Shown here one piece after another: positions 54,242-63,796 of a stretch of DNA of 64,000 nt. This DNA is from Sphingosinicellaceae bacterium (GTDB lineage: Bacteria; Pseudomonadota; Alphaproteobacteria; Sphingomonadales; Sphingomonadaceae): NCBI GenBank assembly GCA_019285715.1, contig CP079108.1:1317001-1381000 (forward strand), in the 5' to 3' direction. How positions within the stretch are numbered: the stretch's first letter is position 1; each line of letters begins with the position of its first letter. The notes below the pieces were generated by a model, which was not told the DNA's origin, did not search any database, and was given only the letters and a program-made list of their open reading frames with translations. The position numbers and the translations under genes are program-made.

Positions 54242-55614
54242 ACCAGCCGAGTATCTTCAACAGCGGCGCCTTTCGCTTCGCCGTGGTGATTGCGGCGATG
54301 TTCGCGATCGGCTCGCTGGTGCTCGTGCTCGTCGTCGACCGCTCGATGCGCGCCTATGCCGCCGAGGCCGCGGCGGTCGGACTCAAGGCCGAGACGGCAA
54401 TCCTGGCGGGTGAGTTCGACGAAGGCGGCCGGCGCGAACTTGCCGCGACGATCGAACGCCGCCAACGCTCGGGCGACGAGCAGCCGTTCCGCTACCTGCT
54501 GCTCGACGCCGCCGGCGCACGACTTGCCGGCGACCTGCCGACGGCGAGCGCGCGCACCGGACGCGGCCGGCTGAGCTTTGCCGACGATGCCGCGACCCCC
54601 AGTGCGCAGCCCGATCAGGAAGTCCTGCAAAGTCTCGGCACGCGGCTGTCCGACGGTTCCCTGCTGCTCGTCGCCACCGATACCTTTGACATCGAGGTGC
54701 TGCGCGCCCGCGTTGTGGCTTTTGCAGGCTGGTCGGGCGCGGCGCTCACCGTCCTTGTTCTGGTCGGGGGCTATCTGGTCGGCCGACTGTTCTTGCGGCG
54801 GCTGGCTGGCGTCAACGCGGCGGTCGGGCGGATCATGGCCGGCGGCCTGTCGGAACGCCTGCCGTCGATCGGCATGAGCCCGGAGTTCGACCATCTCTCG
54901 ACCAACTTGAACCTGATGCTCGACCGCATCGCGCGGCTGATGGAGGGCATGCGGCAGGTCTCGACGGACATCGCGCACGATTTGCGAACGCCGCTGACCC
55001 GCCTGCGCCAGCAACTCGAGCATCTGCGCAGTGCGCGCTCCCTCGACGAGTACGAGACCGGCACCGACCTTGCGCTGCACCAGACCGACGAGATCCTCGA
55101 CATCTTTCGCGCCCTGCTGCGCATCGGCGCGCTGGAGGCGGGCGACGGACAGCGGCTACTGACCGGCGTCGACCTCAGCGACGTGCTGTCCCGCGTCGGC
55201 CAGGCCTATCTGCCCGCCGCCGAGGATGCCGGCCATGCGCTGGTCATGGATGTCGCGCCCGACCTGACCGTGACGGGCGATTCCGCCTTGCTGGCGCAAC
55301 TGTTCACCAACCTGATCGAAAACGCCCTTGCCCACACCCCAGCCGGGTCGCGCATCGTCTTGTCGCTCGCGCGTGATGGTGATCACGCCGTCGCCGCTGT
55401 TGCCGACAATGGTCCCGGGGTACCGGCCGAAGCCCGCGCGAAGATCCTGACGCGCTTCTATCGCCTCGACAGCAGCCGCCATGCCCCTGGCGCCGGTCTT
55501 GGACTGGCGCTGGTTGCCGCGATCGCCACGCTCCATGACGCGGCATTGCGCATCGAAGACAACGCGCCCGGCTTGCGGGTCATCATGCGCTTTCCAGCGT
55601 CTGCTGTTCGATAA
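54238..55614 (+). CDS. Sensor histidine kinase (EnvZ/PhoQ-like)
   Basis: A 458-residue membrane kinase. Two membrane helices (about 14-33 and 160-183) enclose a periplasmic sensor of about 125 residues. HAMP follows, then the H-box DIAHDLRTPLTRL with His247. The catalytic domain has NLIENALAHT (N-box), DNGPGVP (G1) and GAGLGLALV (G2). Its GTG start overlaps the response-regulator stop. The pair probably senses an envelope or drug signal and adjusts the RND pump. The sensor domain matches no known ligand type. Confidence 0.92.
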   Translation: MNQPSIFNSGAFRFAVVIAAMFAIGSLVLVLVVDRSMRAYAAEAAAVGLKAETAILAGEFDEGGRRELAATIERRQRSGDEQPFRYLLLDAAGARLAGDLPTASARTGRGRLSFADDAATPSAQPDQEVLQSLGTRLSDGSLLLVATDTFDIEVLRARVVAFAGWSGAALTVLVLVGGYLVGRLFLRRLAGVNAAVGRIMAGGLSERLPSIGMSPEFDHLSTNLNLMLDRIARLMEGMRQVSTDIAHDLRTPLTRLRQQLEHLRSARSLDEYETGTDLALHQTDEILDIFRALLRIGALEAGDGQRLLTGVDLSDVLSRVGQAYLPAAEDAGHALVMDVAPDLTVTGDSALLAQLFTNLIENALAHTPAGSRIVLSLARDGDHAVAAVADNGPGVPAEARAKILTRFYRLDSSRHAPGAGLGLALVAAIATLHDAALRIEDNAPGLRVIMRFPASAVR

Positions 55615-55778
55615 AGCCGTGTCGGGCGTCTTCGAAACATGCACCCGCTGCCGAGCCAGCGTGTCGACCGGCAGGGTTTGCTAACATTAGGAATAACCAA
55701 TCTATTTCGGAGCTGGATTCGTAACATAACTGTCTCGGTCGCTCCCTACCGCCGGCACTTCCGAGTGCAGAGGTGGTC

Positions 55779-58349
55779 ATGTCTAACTCAAAGCTGTTCA
55801 GTATTGTTCTGGTCGCCGCCGCCTATCCAGTCGTCCCGGCCAGCGCCCAGACCGCGCCGGTCCAGCTCGCCGACAACAACGTCGCGGGTGGGGAGATCAT
55901 CGTCACCGCCCGGCGCCGCTCGGAAACGGCGCGCGAAGAGCAGCGACTGGCGCCGAACCTGGTCGACATCCAGGCGGCCGAGGAGATCGTCAAATACCCC
56001 GACTTCAACGCGGCTGAATCGCTGGGCCGCGTCCCGGGTGTCAGCCTCGCGATCGACACCGGCGAGGGCCGCTTCGTGAACATCCGCGGCATCGACGGCA
56101 ATTTGAACGGCGCGACGTTCGGCGGCGTCGTCCTGCTCAACACCCAGCCCGGTGGCACCTACTTCGGTGGCGGCGGACGGGCGGTGGAGCTCGACACCAT
56201 CCCGATCGGCGCGGTCGACCGGCTGATCGTTCGCAAGACCGGCATGCCCGACCAAGAAGCCGAAGGCCTCGGCGGTTCGGTCGAACTCAGCCCGCGCACC
56301 GCGTCGGGCATCAAGAAATCATTCGTCGATCTGACGTTCGGCGGCGGCTACCAGCCCGCGCATGACAGCGGCAAGGTCTACCGCCTCGACGGTGCCGCCG
56401 CGACGCGCTTCGGGCCCGACAAGTCGTTGGGTATCGTGCTGTACGGCTCCTACCATGAGGATCACCGCGGCTTCGACGATCTGGAGGCGGGTTACGTCGA
56501 TGCGCAGGGCGACGGCGTACCCGACAAGGCCTTCGACTCCGCCGACCTCCGCCGCTACAACTACAACCGCCGCCGCTTCGGCTTCGGTGGCGAACTGTCG
56601 TACGATCCCTCGCCCGAGAACCACTTCTACCTGCGCGCCACCGACGCCGGCTACACCGAGTCCGTCAACCGCCAACTGCTGAACTATCAGAACCTCGGCG
56701 ACCCGGGAGCGAACGCCAGCCTGATCGATCCGGCCAATCCGAACGGCTTCATCGCGCCGAATGCCAATGCCCGGCTGACGCTGCGCGACGAACAGGAAAC
56801 CCATCTCAACTTCGTCGCGGCGGCAGGTGGCCGCAACGATCTCGGCGCGGTCATCATCGACTACCAGGTCGCCTACACCAGCGCGACCTATCACCGGGAT
56901 TACGACCGCAACAGAACTTTCAGCCGCGCCGGAGCACCGTTCAGCGTCGCCTACGACAACATCACCAACCCCGACTTTCCGTCGATCGTGCCGACCGGTT
57001 TCAACCCGAACGACCCGGGCCAGTTCACCCTGAGCCGCTTCAACAACGCGACCGAGCGTGCCCATGACCGCGAGTATTCGGGCGTTATCGACGTCACGGT
57101 GCCGATCAAGCTGATCGCTGAAGACGAGACCATCAAGTTCGGTGGCAAGCTGCGCCTGCGCGACAAGATCGATGCACCGCACAACTTCAACTACGCCCCG
57201 CCGCCGATCGCGCTGACGTCGGTGCTGGGAGCCGGGCCGTTTGGTTTCTACGACGACCACTACGCGATCGGCTACAACGCCGACGCGGTCGCCGTGCGGT
57301 CGGGGCTCGCCGGCACGGCCGCGACCCCGAACCTGGCGCGAGACAACAGCGCCTTCTTCAATGACACCGAGAACGTCTATGCGGGCTACGGCGAATACAA
57401 CGCGACGTTCGGCAAGTTCACGGTTCTCGCCGGTGTTCGCGTCGAGGTCACCGACGCGACCTATCGCGGCATCACCGACACGATCGGCGCCGATGGCAAC
57501 GACAACTTCACGCCGTCATCGCGCAAGTCGAAATACACCGACTTCTTCCCGACCGTGCAGGGCCGCTATGAATTCGCGCCGAACCTGATCGCGAGGGCGA
57601 CTTACTCGACGGGAATCGGCCGCCCGGGGTTCCTGCAGCTCAATGCGGGCGCGACGGTCGATGCCGGCAATCTAGCGGTATCGGTCGGCAACCCGTCGCT
57701 GAAGCCGACGACGGTCAACGCCTTCGACGGCGCCATCGAATATTACCTGCCCAATTCGGGCATCCTGTCGGTCGGCGTGTTCGACAAGGAATTCAAGGAC
57801 TACACTCTGGCGCGGGTGTTGCGCACCTCCGCCTATCCGGGCCTCGAGGGCGAGATCGTCACGGTCAATTCCTACAGCAACATTGCCAGCTCGCACGCGC
57901 GCGGCGTCGAGGCCGCGTACACCCAGAAGTTCGACCACCTGCCGGCTCCGTTCGATGGCCTCGGCTTCACCGGCAACGTCACGTATGTCGACTCACGGAT
58001 CGAGATTCGACCGGGCGAATTCTCGCTTTTGCCCGGCACTTCCAAGCTCACGTGGAACGTCGGCGGCTTCTACGAGGCACACGGAGTTCAGGTCCGCATC
58101 GCCGCGCAACGCGTCAGCGCCGCGATCTTCGGCGTCGGCGGCAGCGCCGGTGCCGACGTGTTCCAGGACGCCCGGCTGACCGCCGACCTGACCTCGAGCT
58201 ACCAGGTGACGCGCAACGTCCAGGTCTATTTCAACGCTCGCAACCTGCTCAACACGCCCCTGCGCTATTACGAGGGCACCCCCAATCGACCGATCCAGCG
58301 CGAGTTCTACGACGTCAGCTATGAGGGCGGCGTTCGCCTGCAGTTCTGA
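55779..58349 (+). CDS. TonB-dependent outer-membrane receptor
   Basis: An 856-residue receptor. The signal peptide ends near VPASAQ, followed by GEIIVTARRRSE. The plug has NIRGIDGNLNGATFGG and a Gly-rich tract GGTYFGGGGRAVELDTIP; the barrel ends in SYEGGVRLQF. The plug and EEIVKYPDFNAAESLGRVPGV (in parts) are of the TonB-Xanth-Caul class, which often imports glycans or plant compounds. The ATG at 55779 has AGAGG six bases before it; a GTG two codons earlier is possible. It is followed ten bases later by a YncE-like protein. Link to the upstream kinase is only positional. Confidence 0.93.
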   Translation: MSNSKLFSIVLVAAAYPVVPASAQTAPVQLADNNVAGGEIIVTARRRSETAREEQRLAPNLVDIQAAEEIVKYPDFNAAESLGRVPGVSLAIDTGEGRFVNIRGIDGNLNGATFGGVVLLNTQPGGTYFGGGGRAVELDTIPIGAVDRLIVRKTGMPDQEAEGLGGSVELSPRTASGIKKSFVDLTFGGGYQPAHDSGKVYRLDGAAATRFGPDKSLGIVLYGSYHEDHRGFDDLEAGYVDAQGDGVPDKAFDSADLRRYNYNRRRFGFGGELSYDPSPENHFYLRATDAGYTESVNRQLLNYQNLGDPGANASLIDPANPNGFIAPNANARLTLRDEQETHLNFVAAAGGRNDLGAVIIDYQVAYTSATYHRDYDRNRTFSRAGAPFSVAYDNITNPDFPSIVPTGFNPNDPGQFTLSRFNNATERAHDREYSGVIDVTVPIKLIAEDETIKFGGKLRLRDKIDAPHNFNYAPPPIALTSVLGAGPFGFYDDHYAIGYNADAVAVRSGLAGTAATPNLARDNSAFFNDTENVYAGYGEYNATFGKFTVLAGVRVEVTDATYRGITDTIGADGNDNFTPSSRKSKYTDFFPTVQGRYEFAPNLIARATYSTGIGRPGFLQLNAGATVDAGNLAVSVGNPSLKPTTVNAFDGAIEYYLPNSGILSVGVFDKEFKDYTLARVLRTSAYPGLEGEIVTVNSYSNIASSHARGVEAAYTQKFDHLPAPFDGLGFTGNVTYVDSRIEIRPGEFSLLPGTSKLTWNVGGFYEAHGVQVRIAAQRVSAAIFGVGGSAGADVFQDARLTADLTSSYQVTRNVQVYFNARNLLNTPLRYYEGTPNRPIQREFYDVSYEGGVRLQF

Positions 58350-58359
58350 AAGGCCCGAC

Positions 58360-59349
58360 ATGATGCACAAGACCGTGACCACCCTCGCCATGCTGTCGCT
58401 TGCTTCGGTAGCGCTCGGCGCAATGACCGTTCAGAAGCGCATCGCCGGCGCCGACGGCGGCTGGGATTATGCCAGCGTCGATGCCGGCAGCAACCGCCTG
58501 TTCGTGGCGCGCACCGACGGGGTCATGACGGTCGACCTGGCGACCGGCGCGGTCACGCCGCAACTCGTGGCAACGGGGCGAACCCACGCGGCATTCGTCA
58601 TCCCGGGGACGTCGACCGGCGTCGTCACCAGCACCGTCGCCGGCGGCGCGCTGCTGTTCGACGCGGTCACCGGAGCGGTCGCCGCCACCATCAAGACCGG
58701 CGCCAAGCCCGACGCCGCGCTCTACGATCCGGCAACGCGAATGGTCTATGTCATGGACAACAGCGGGGGGACCGTTTCGATTATCGATCCGAAGGCCGCC
58801 GCGCTGGTCGGGACGATCATGGTCGGCGGTGCGCTCGAGTTCGCCGCTCTCGACGGACACGGCCACTTGTTCGTCAACGTCGAGGACAGGAACGAGCTGG
58901 TGATGATCGATCTCGCGACGCGCAAGGTCATGCGCCGCACCGCGCTGACCGGCTGTGACGAGCCCAGCGGCCTTGCTACGACAAAGGGTGGGGTGTTGAT
59001 CTCGGCCTGCGCCAACGGCGTCGCAAAGACCATCGACGCGCGGTCGGGGCGCTTGCTCGCCGATATCACGATCGGCTTGCACCCGGATGCCGTGATGTAC
59101 GACGCAGCCCGCGACCGCGCCTATATCCCCTCGGGCGGCGACGGCACGCTGACGGTGATCGATACGACCGGCAAGTCAACGCCACGCGCGGTCGCCGTGG
59201 TAGCGACGCAGAAGGGATCGCGAACCGGCGCGGTAGATCCTGCTACCGGCACCGTTTACCTACCAGGCGCGCGCTTCGCCGCAGCCGTCGGCTCGGAACG
59301 TCCCAAGGCAGTGCCTGGCAGCTTCGAAGTCTTGGCCGTACGGCCGTGA
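58360..59349 (+). CDS. Secreted YncE-like beta-propeller protein
   Basis: A 329-residue exported propeller. A short signal (TLAMLSLASVALGA) precedes repeats such as TGVMTVDLATGAV-type blades: DGVMTVDLATGAVTPQLV, GGALLFDAVTGAVAATIKTG, GGTVSIIDPKAAALVGTIMV, NELVMIDLATRKVMRRTAL, GTLTVIDTTGK. It has no visible catalytic site; relatives bind metals or nucleic acid, or scaffold. AAAGG precedes the double ATG and the receptor gene ends ten bases upstream, so the two are a unit and it may bind the receptor's ligand in the periplasm. Confidence 0.85.
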   Translation: MMHKTVTTLAMLSLASVALGAMTVQKRIAGADGGWDYASVDAGSNRLFVARTDGVMTVDLATGAVTPQLVATGRTHAAFVIPGTSTGVVTSTVAGGALLFDAVTGAVAATIKTGAKPDAALYDPATRMVYVMDNSGGTVSIIDPKAAALVGTIMVGGALEFAALDGHGHLFVNVEDRNELVMIDLATRKVMRRTALTGCDEPSGLATTKGGVLISACANGVAKTIDARSGRLLADITIGLHPDAVMYDAARDRAYIPSGGDGTLTVIDTTGKSTPRAVAVVATQKGSRTGAVDPATGTVYLPGARFAAAVGSERPKAVPGSFEVLAVRP

Positions 59350-59867
59350 GCACGAGGTTCGCTTAAGCCAGCGGATGCGATGACCTGCACTGCTGTAATT
59401 TAGAATGGCAGCAGCAGGGCGGTAGTGACCCAGACGCGGGTAACCCAGCGGTACTTTGTGTCTTGCCAACTTTGGCGATTTGCTCAGTTCACAGCGCTTG
59501 CAATCTTCGATCATAAGGACATTGCCTAATGTCGCCGTCGCGTAGTTTCCAACTTGAGGTACGCGGATGACCAAGTTCTGGGCTTGGATCACGGATCCGC
59601 TTAATTTGACGTATTCGTGGCGTTGGCCAGCGGCCTCCGTTTCGTCTGACGCGATGTCGTCGCGCCACGGCTTTTGGGAATTCGGTTCAGCAGGTCGTGG
59701 AGTAACGGATTGCCACCGCCGACCGGGTACCGCGATTAATGCCCGCGATAATGCTGTCGTCGGGCCAGCCGGCGGGTTCCCGGTGGAGGTTGGGCGGCTG
59801 GCGTAAGCGTTGCGCCAAGCCGCCCAAGATCGTCGAAGATTTGGAAATCAAGAGCTAGCGTGCGGCA
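59350..59867. other. Intergenic region, no gene recognised
   Basis: About 520 bases between the propeller gene and the convergent ABM-domain gene. Open frames at 59260-59592 (minus) and 59567-59806 (plus) have no ribosome site and no family resemblance. No clear terminator or promoter was found. Confidence 0.4.
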
Positions 59868-60164
59868 TTACTTGTGTGCAACAATCTGCAAGCGACTAAT
59901 TTTGGCCGCGGAGAAGAGCTCGCCCGCCTTGTCGATGAACTCCTGTCTGGCTTCGCCGTTTAGATGGGCTTCGCGAGCAGCTTCGTCTCCGAACGTGTCG
60001 AATACACGATAGGCCCCCGGTTCACCTTCGATCTTCGCGGCGTGCCATGTCAGGGTTCCAGGCTCGCCTTTCACCAGCGACGCTTCTTTCGTGAGAAACG
60101 TTTCAACCTCTGCTTCCTTTCCAGGCTTTGCCTTCATCTCGACCAGTAATGCGAACTTAGCCAT
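59868..60164 (-). CDS. Antibiotic-biosynthesis-monooxygenase (ABM) domain protein, quinol-monooxygenase-like
   Basis: A 98-residue dimeric ABM-fold protein. KFALLVEMKAKPGKEAEVETFL at the start (in parts) and YRVFDTFGDEAAREAHLNG, with a central His, are typical of putative quinol monooxygenases of the YgiN type. The C-terminus ISRLQIVAHK completes the barrel. AAGGA lies about eight bases before the ATG. It neighbours a peroxiredoxin-like gene and the stub of a LysR gene, suggesting a small quinone or electrophile-stress group. Confidence 0.85.
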   Translation of the reverse strand: MAKFALLVEMKAKPGKEAEVETFLTKEASLVKGEPGTLTWHAAKIEGEPGAYRVFDTFGDEAAREAHLNGEARQEFIDKAGELFSAAKISRLQIVAHK

Positions 60165-60426
60165 TTTTTATTCCTTTGGTTGGCATGCTTGCGCGATCGT
60201 GTGCGCTGTACTCAGTTGGCTTCACATCGCCAGCTCAGTTCCTTGGTGTAAATATTGATTTACGCTTTTTGGAGATTTGCTTTCCAACCGCCTGCGAACC
60301 GGGTGCCGCGCCGTATCGGGCGCGCGATCCGGCAGCGGTGGTGCGCAGACGGGAACTCCAATCGCCTATCCCTCCCTCGAGTGCCCCAAGGCGCCGAAGT
60401 AGGGGCTGGGCGACGTTGAAGAGGAG
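60165..60426. promoter_or_regulatory. Upstream region of ABM gene with GTAAAT-N4-ATTTAC palindrome
   Basis: A perfect inverted repeat GTAAAT-ATTG-ATTTAC lies at 60248-60263, 84 bases upstream of the ABM gene start, in an AT-rich patch. It is a candidate operator; no core promoter is clear. The rest of the 260 bases holds nothing recognised. Confidence 0.35.
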
Positions 60427-61134
60427 TCAGGCGGCCCGCTTGAACGCCGGCTGTTCCAAGACCGGGAAGATCGCCGAGGGCTCGGGGCGCCGGGTGTAAT
60501 CGGCGTTCACCTCTGCGTAGATGATCGTCCCGTCCTGCGCGATGACGTAACGCGCAGGCATCGGCAGGGTCCAGCTGTCCTCGCCATTGAACTGTGTCAG
60601 GTCGGCACCGAGCGTCTTGTGCGCGACACGCAGATAGTCCGGCAACATCCAGCGAACGTTGAATTGCAATGCTACCTTGCCGCCATGGTCGCCGAGGATC
60701 GGGAAGCCGAGCCCATTCTGGCGTTGCGATTTACGGCTATTGGGCGCCGTCTGCTGTGAGATTGCGACGAGGCTGGCACCACGCGCCTCGATCTCCGATC
60801 GGCATTCTTCGAGTGCGGTCAGGTCGTAGTTGCAGAACGGACACCAATTGCCGCGATAGAAGGTGACCACGAGCGGCCCTCTGGCCAGGAGTGTTCTGGA
60901 AGAGACCGTAGTGCCATCTGGGTCAGGGAGGCTGAACTCCGGTGCGACGTCGCCAACCTTCAACGCGCGTTCCGGTGCCCCCGAGGCGATCAGTTCGTCG
61001 ACGGAGCGATGCAGGGCTTCGACTGCTGCCGGAGGTGCGAGGCGGGTATCGAATTCGAATTTGAACGCATCGAGCTTGCCTTGCAGCGGCAGATCGGATT
61101 GTGCAATCTTGTCGAAGGTTTCCTGGAAAGTCAT
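60427..61134 (-). CDS. Peroxiredoxin-like (AhpC/TSA) protein
   Basis: A 235-residue thioredoxin-fold protein. Start at 61134 (MTFQETFDKIAQS) has GGAGAAG just upstream; a longer frame to 61200 is less likely. The active region is VVTFYRGNWCPFCNYDLTAL, with Cys98 and Cys101 in CxxC form. APEFSLPDPDG precedes it, as in AhpC/TSA proteins. The N-terminal 55 residues form a helical extension typical of the redoxin-domain proteins paired with LysR genes. It probably reduces peroxides or a disulfide partner. A LysR box and LysR stub lie just upstream on the opposite strand. Confidence 0.87.
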   Translation of the reverse strand: MTFQETFDKIAQSDLPLQGKLDAFKFEFDTRLAPPAAVEALHRSVDELIASGAPERALKVGDVAPEFSLPDPDGTTVSSRTLLARGPLVVTFYRGNWCPFCNYDLTALEECRSEIEARGASLVAISQQTAPNSRKSQRQNGLGFPILGDHGGKVALQFNVRWMLPDYLRVAHKTLGADLTQFNGEDSWTLPMPARYVIAQDGTIIYAEVNADYTRRPEPSAIFPVLEQPAFKRAA

Positions 61135-61228
61135 CGATCTTCTCCGTGGCGGTTCAGCACCATCGCTGGCGTGACGCCTGAATGAGCTATTCCGGAGCAT
61201 TGCAGTAGGGCGGTTAGTGAGATATGAT

Positions 61229-61247
61229 CTATTCTAATATGGAATAG
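61229..61247. promoter_or_regulatory. LysR-type operator ATTC-N7-GAAT
   Basis: CTATTC-N7-GAATAG, containing the T-N11-A and ATTC-N7-GAAT form of LysR boxes, sits between the peroxiredoxin gene and the divergent LysR start at 61260. It is a strong candidate for the binding site of the now-disrupted regulator. Confidence 0.6.
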
Positions 61248-61259
61248 GCGACGAGGCGT

Positions 61260-61304
61260 ATGGATCGACTGCACGCTATGGAAGTCTTCGTCCGCGTCGT
61301 TGAG
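61260..61304 (+). pseudogene. 5' stub of a LysR-family regulator, cut by IS21-type element
   Basis: ATG 61260 encodes MDRLHAMEVFVRVVE, the typical first helix of a LysR protein, then reaches the insertion-sequence end exactly on a codon boundary. The remaining part of the gene is not on the far side of the element. It was divergent to the peroxiredoxin-like gene and probably regulated it. Confidence 0.75.
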
Positions 61305-61333
61305 TGTAGATTTCCACTGAGAAGTGACCCGGG
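61305..61333 (+). repeat. Left terminal inverted repeat of the IS21-type element
   Basis: 29 bases, starting TGTAGATTTCCACTGAG; 28 match the right end in reverse complement. Confidence 0.9.
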
Positions 61334-61388
61334 GTTTTCATCGAGATTTGACCCGGGTGAAGTTATGTCCCGCGATGCGGGGTGTGGG

Positions 61389-62168
61389 TCAAGTTGATGA
61401 TTTCTCCTTCCGTGTTTTGGGCGCAGCAGCGCTTGCCCTGAACCGGAAGCTGTCGTTGCCGGTTTCGAGAATGTGGCAGTGGTGGGTAAGCCTGTCGAGC
61501 AGGGCGGTGGTCATCTTGGCATCACCGAACACCTCGGCCCATTCGCTGAAGCTGAGGTTGGTGGTGATGATGACGCTGGTACGCTCATAGAGTTTGCTGA
61601 GCAGATGGAACAACAACGCCCCGCCTGACGGGCTGAACGGCAGGTAGCCCAGTTCATCGAGGATAATGAGGTCAAGGCGCAGCAGGCGCTCGGCAAGCTG
61701 GCCGGCTTTGTTCATTGCCTTTTCCTGTTCAAGCGCATTGACCAGATCGACCGTGGCAAAGAACCGGACCTTCTTGCGGTGATGTTCGACAGCCTGGACG
61801 CCCAGCGCGGTGGCGACGTGGGATTTTCCGGTGCCGGGACCGCCGATCAGTACGACGTTGTCGCCGCCGTCGATAAAGTCACCGCGGTGCAGTTGGCGGA
61901 CCATTGCCTCGTTCACTTCGCTGGAAGCGAAGTCGAACCCGGCTAGATCCTTGTAGGCCGGGAACCGGGCAGCCTTGATCTGGTAGGCGATCGAGCGGAC
62001 CTCCCGCTCGGCCATCTCTGCCTTGAGCAGCTGGGAGATGATCGGCACTGCCGCCTCGAACGCCGGGGCGCCTTGCTCGATAAGGTCGCCGACCGCCTGG
62101 GCCATGCCGTACATCTTGAGCGCCTTGAGCATGACGACCACTGCGGCGCTGGCGGGATCATGACGCAT
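61389..62168 (-). CDS. istB: IstB-type transposition helper ATPase
   Basis: A 259-residue AAA+ ATPase that assists the IstA transposase in target choice. Walker A is GGPGTGKSH (109-117), Walker B is [12 protein letters not shown], and [18 protein letters not shown] and [11 protein letters not shown] are further family blocks. Its ATG at 62168 overlaps the istA stop by 11 bases, as is usual for IS21 elements; a longer frame to 62492 lies in istA and is rejected. It appears intact. Confidence 0.93.
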   Translation of the reverse strand: MRHDPASAAVVVMLKALKMYGMAQAVGDLIEQGAPAFEAAVPIISQLLKAEMAEREVRSIAYQIKAARFPAYKDLAGFDFASSEVNEAMVRQLHRGDFIDGGDNVVLIGGPGTGKSHVATALGVQAVEHHRKKVRFFATVDLVNALEQEKAMNKAGQLAERLLRLDLIILDELGYLPFSPSGGALLFHLLSKLYERTSVIITTNLSFSEWAEVFGDAKMTTALLDRLTHHCHILETGNDSFRFRASAAAPKTRKEKSST

Positions 62169-63684
62169 GGCGCAGCCCTCCATCGCGAAGACCGTCATAT
62201 CGCCCGACATCGGCGAGCGGCTCTTGCGCAAGGCGCAGCGCCTGCGGGGCGTCGATCGGGGAGGCTGGCGTAGCCTTACCATCGGTGAGCCGGTGCAGAA
62301 CGTTGAGGACGTGGGTCTTGGTCGCGACGCCAGCCTCCAGTGCCAGTTCGACCGCGCAAAGAACCGCCTGTTCGTCATGCTGCAGCACGAGCGCCAGGAT
62401 CTCGGCCATCTCGCGATCGCCGCCGGCGCGGCGCAGTAACTGACTTTGCAGCTGCTTGAACGCATCGGGCAGTTGCGTGAACGGCGCGCCATTCCGCAGC
62501 GCCCCAGGCTTGCGCTGGATCACCGCCAGATAGTGCCGCCAGTCATAGATGGTCCGCCCGGGCAGGTGATGAGACCGCTCGATGATGCGGGCATGCTCGC
62601 ACAGGATCAGCCCCTCGGCCGCCACGACGATCCGCTCGGGATAGATCCTGACGCTGACCGGGCGGTTGGCGAACGAGGCCGGCACGCTGTAACGGTTGCG
62701 CTCAAAATGCAGGAGGCAGATCGGCGAGACCCGCTTGGTGTGCTCGACGAAGCCGTCGAAGGGCCGACCCAGCGGCATCAGATTGCCGACCTCTTGCGCA
62801 TGCACATCAGCGACAGTGCCGGGCAAGCTGCCGTGCTGGATCTCGCTCCACTGCGCGATGCATTGTTCCTCGAGCCAGACATTGAGCGCATCGATATCCG
62901 GGAAGCTCGGCAGTTGCTGCCATAGGCGGCGCCGCGCATCCTGCACGTTCTTCTCGACCTGGCCCTTCTCCCACCCCGACGCCGGGTTGCAGAACTCGGG
63001 CTCGAACAGGTAATGGCTGGCCATCGCGGCAAAGCGGGCGTTGACCTGCCGGGCTTTGCCGGTACCGATCCGGTCGACGGCGGTCTTCATGTTGTCGAAG
63101 ATCCCGCGCTGCGGAACGCCGCCCAGAACCCGGAACGCCTGGGTCATCGCGTCGAACAGCATCTCGTGGGTCTGGAGCGGATAGGCCCGTACAATGAAGG
63201 CCTTGCTGTGTGACAGCTTCGTGTGCGCCGCCTGCAGCTTGACGCGCTCGCCGCCTATAATGGCCCAGTCTTCGCTCCAGTCGAACTGGAAGGCCTCGCC
63301 TGGCTGGAACACCAGCGGCACGAAGGTGCCGCGGCCGCTGGTCTGCTGTTCAATCTGTCGATCAGCCTTCCACGCCCGCACATATGACGCGACACGGCCG
63401 TAAGATCCATCGTAGCCCAAGACGACCAGATCGGCGTGCATCTGCTTGGCCGTGCGCTTCTGCTTGCGCGACTTGCCGGCATTGATCACCAGCCAGCCCG
63501 ACAGCTTCTCGGCAAATGGGTCCAGCTTGCTCGGCCGGTCGGGAACCTTGAACTGCGGCTCAACCGTCTCAGCGCGCAGGTACTTGCGGATCGTGTTGCG
63601 CGACAAGCCGCTGCGCCGCTCGATCTCCCGAAGTGCGAGCTTCTGCCGGAAACGCCAGCGACGTACTACGCTCAGTAAATCCAT
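62158..63684 (-). CDS. istA: IstA-type transposase
   Basis: A 508-residue DDE transposase. An N-terminal helix-turn-helix ([20 protein letters not shown]) binds the end repeats. The catalytic core has Asp135 (FQFDWSEDW), Asp197 ([10 protein letters not shown]) and Glu244 (EKGQVEKNV). A Mu-transposase-like C-terminal beta domain ([21 protein letters not shown], in parts) follows. Start at 63684 ([10 protein letters not shown]). No internal stop or frameshift is seen, so the element could be active. Confidence 0.94.
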   Translation of the reverse strand: MDLLSVVRRWRFRQKLALREIERRSGLSRNTIRKYLRAETVEPQFKVPDRPSKLDPFAEKLSGWLVINAGKSRKQKRTAKQMHADLVVLGYDGSYGRVASYVRAWKADRQIEQQTSGRGTFVPLVFQPGEAFQFDWSEDWAIIGGERVKLQAAHTKLSHSKAFIVRAYPLQTHEMLFDAMTQAFRVLGGVPQRGIFDNMKTAVDRIGTGKARQVNARFAAMASHYLFEPEFCNPASGWEKGQVEKNVQDARRRLWQQLPSFPDIDALNVWLEEQCIAQWSEIQHGSLPGTVADVHAQEVGNLMPLGRPFDGFVEHTKRVSPICLLHFERNRYSVPASFANRPVSVRIYPERIVVAAEGLILCEHARIIERSHHLPGRTIYDWRHYLAVIQRKPGALRNGAPFTQLPDAFKQLQSQLLRRAGGDREMAEILALVLQHDEQAVLCAVELALEAGVATKTHVLNVLHRLTDGKATPASPIDAPQALRLAQEPLADVGRYDGLRDGGLRHAS

Positions 63685-63767
63685 GTTGATCACTCCTAAT
63701 ACCTCCGGCCGGTCAGCCAGAGGCAGGTCCAAACATGGGTCAAATCTCAGTGAAAACTTATGCCGCT

Positions 63768-63796
63768 CCCGGGTCACTTCTCACTGGAAATCTACA
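63768..63796 (-). repeat. Right terminal inverted repeat of the IS21-type element
   Basis: 29 bases, ending CTCACTGGAAATCTACA; the single mismatch with the left end is in the CCACTG/CCAGTG part. Confidence 0.9.

Larger units (their letters stand above)
61305..63796 (-). mobile_element. IS21-family insertion sequence (about 2.49 kb)
   Basis: The element has 29-base terminal inverted repeats at 61305-61333 and 63768-63796, beginning TGTAGATTTCCA and differing at one position. A second, subterminal pair lies at 61335-61354 and 63737-63756 around GAGATTTGACCC, differing at two positions. Multiple end repeats, TG...CA tips and an istA-istB gene pair are IS21 hallmarks. No matching target-site duplication is seen next to the ends. 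Confidence 0.92.

Noticed and set aside
59567-59806. Plus-strand 79-codon frame between the propeller and ABM genes
   Set aside because: Trp-rich start, no ribosome site, no resemblance to a family.
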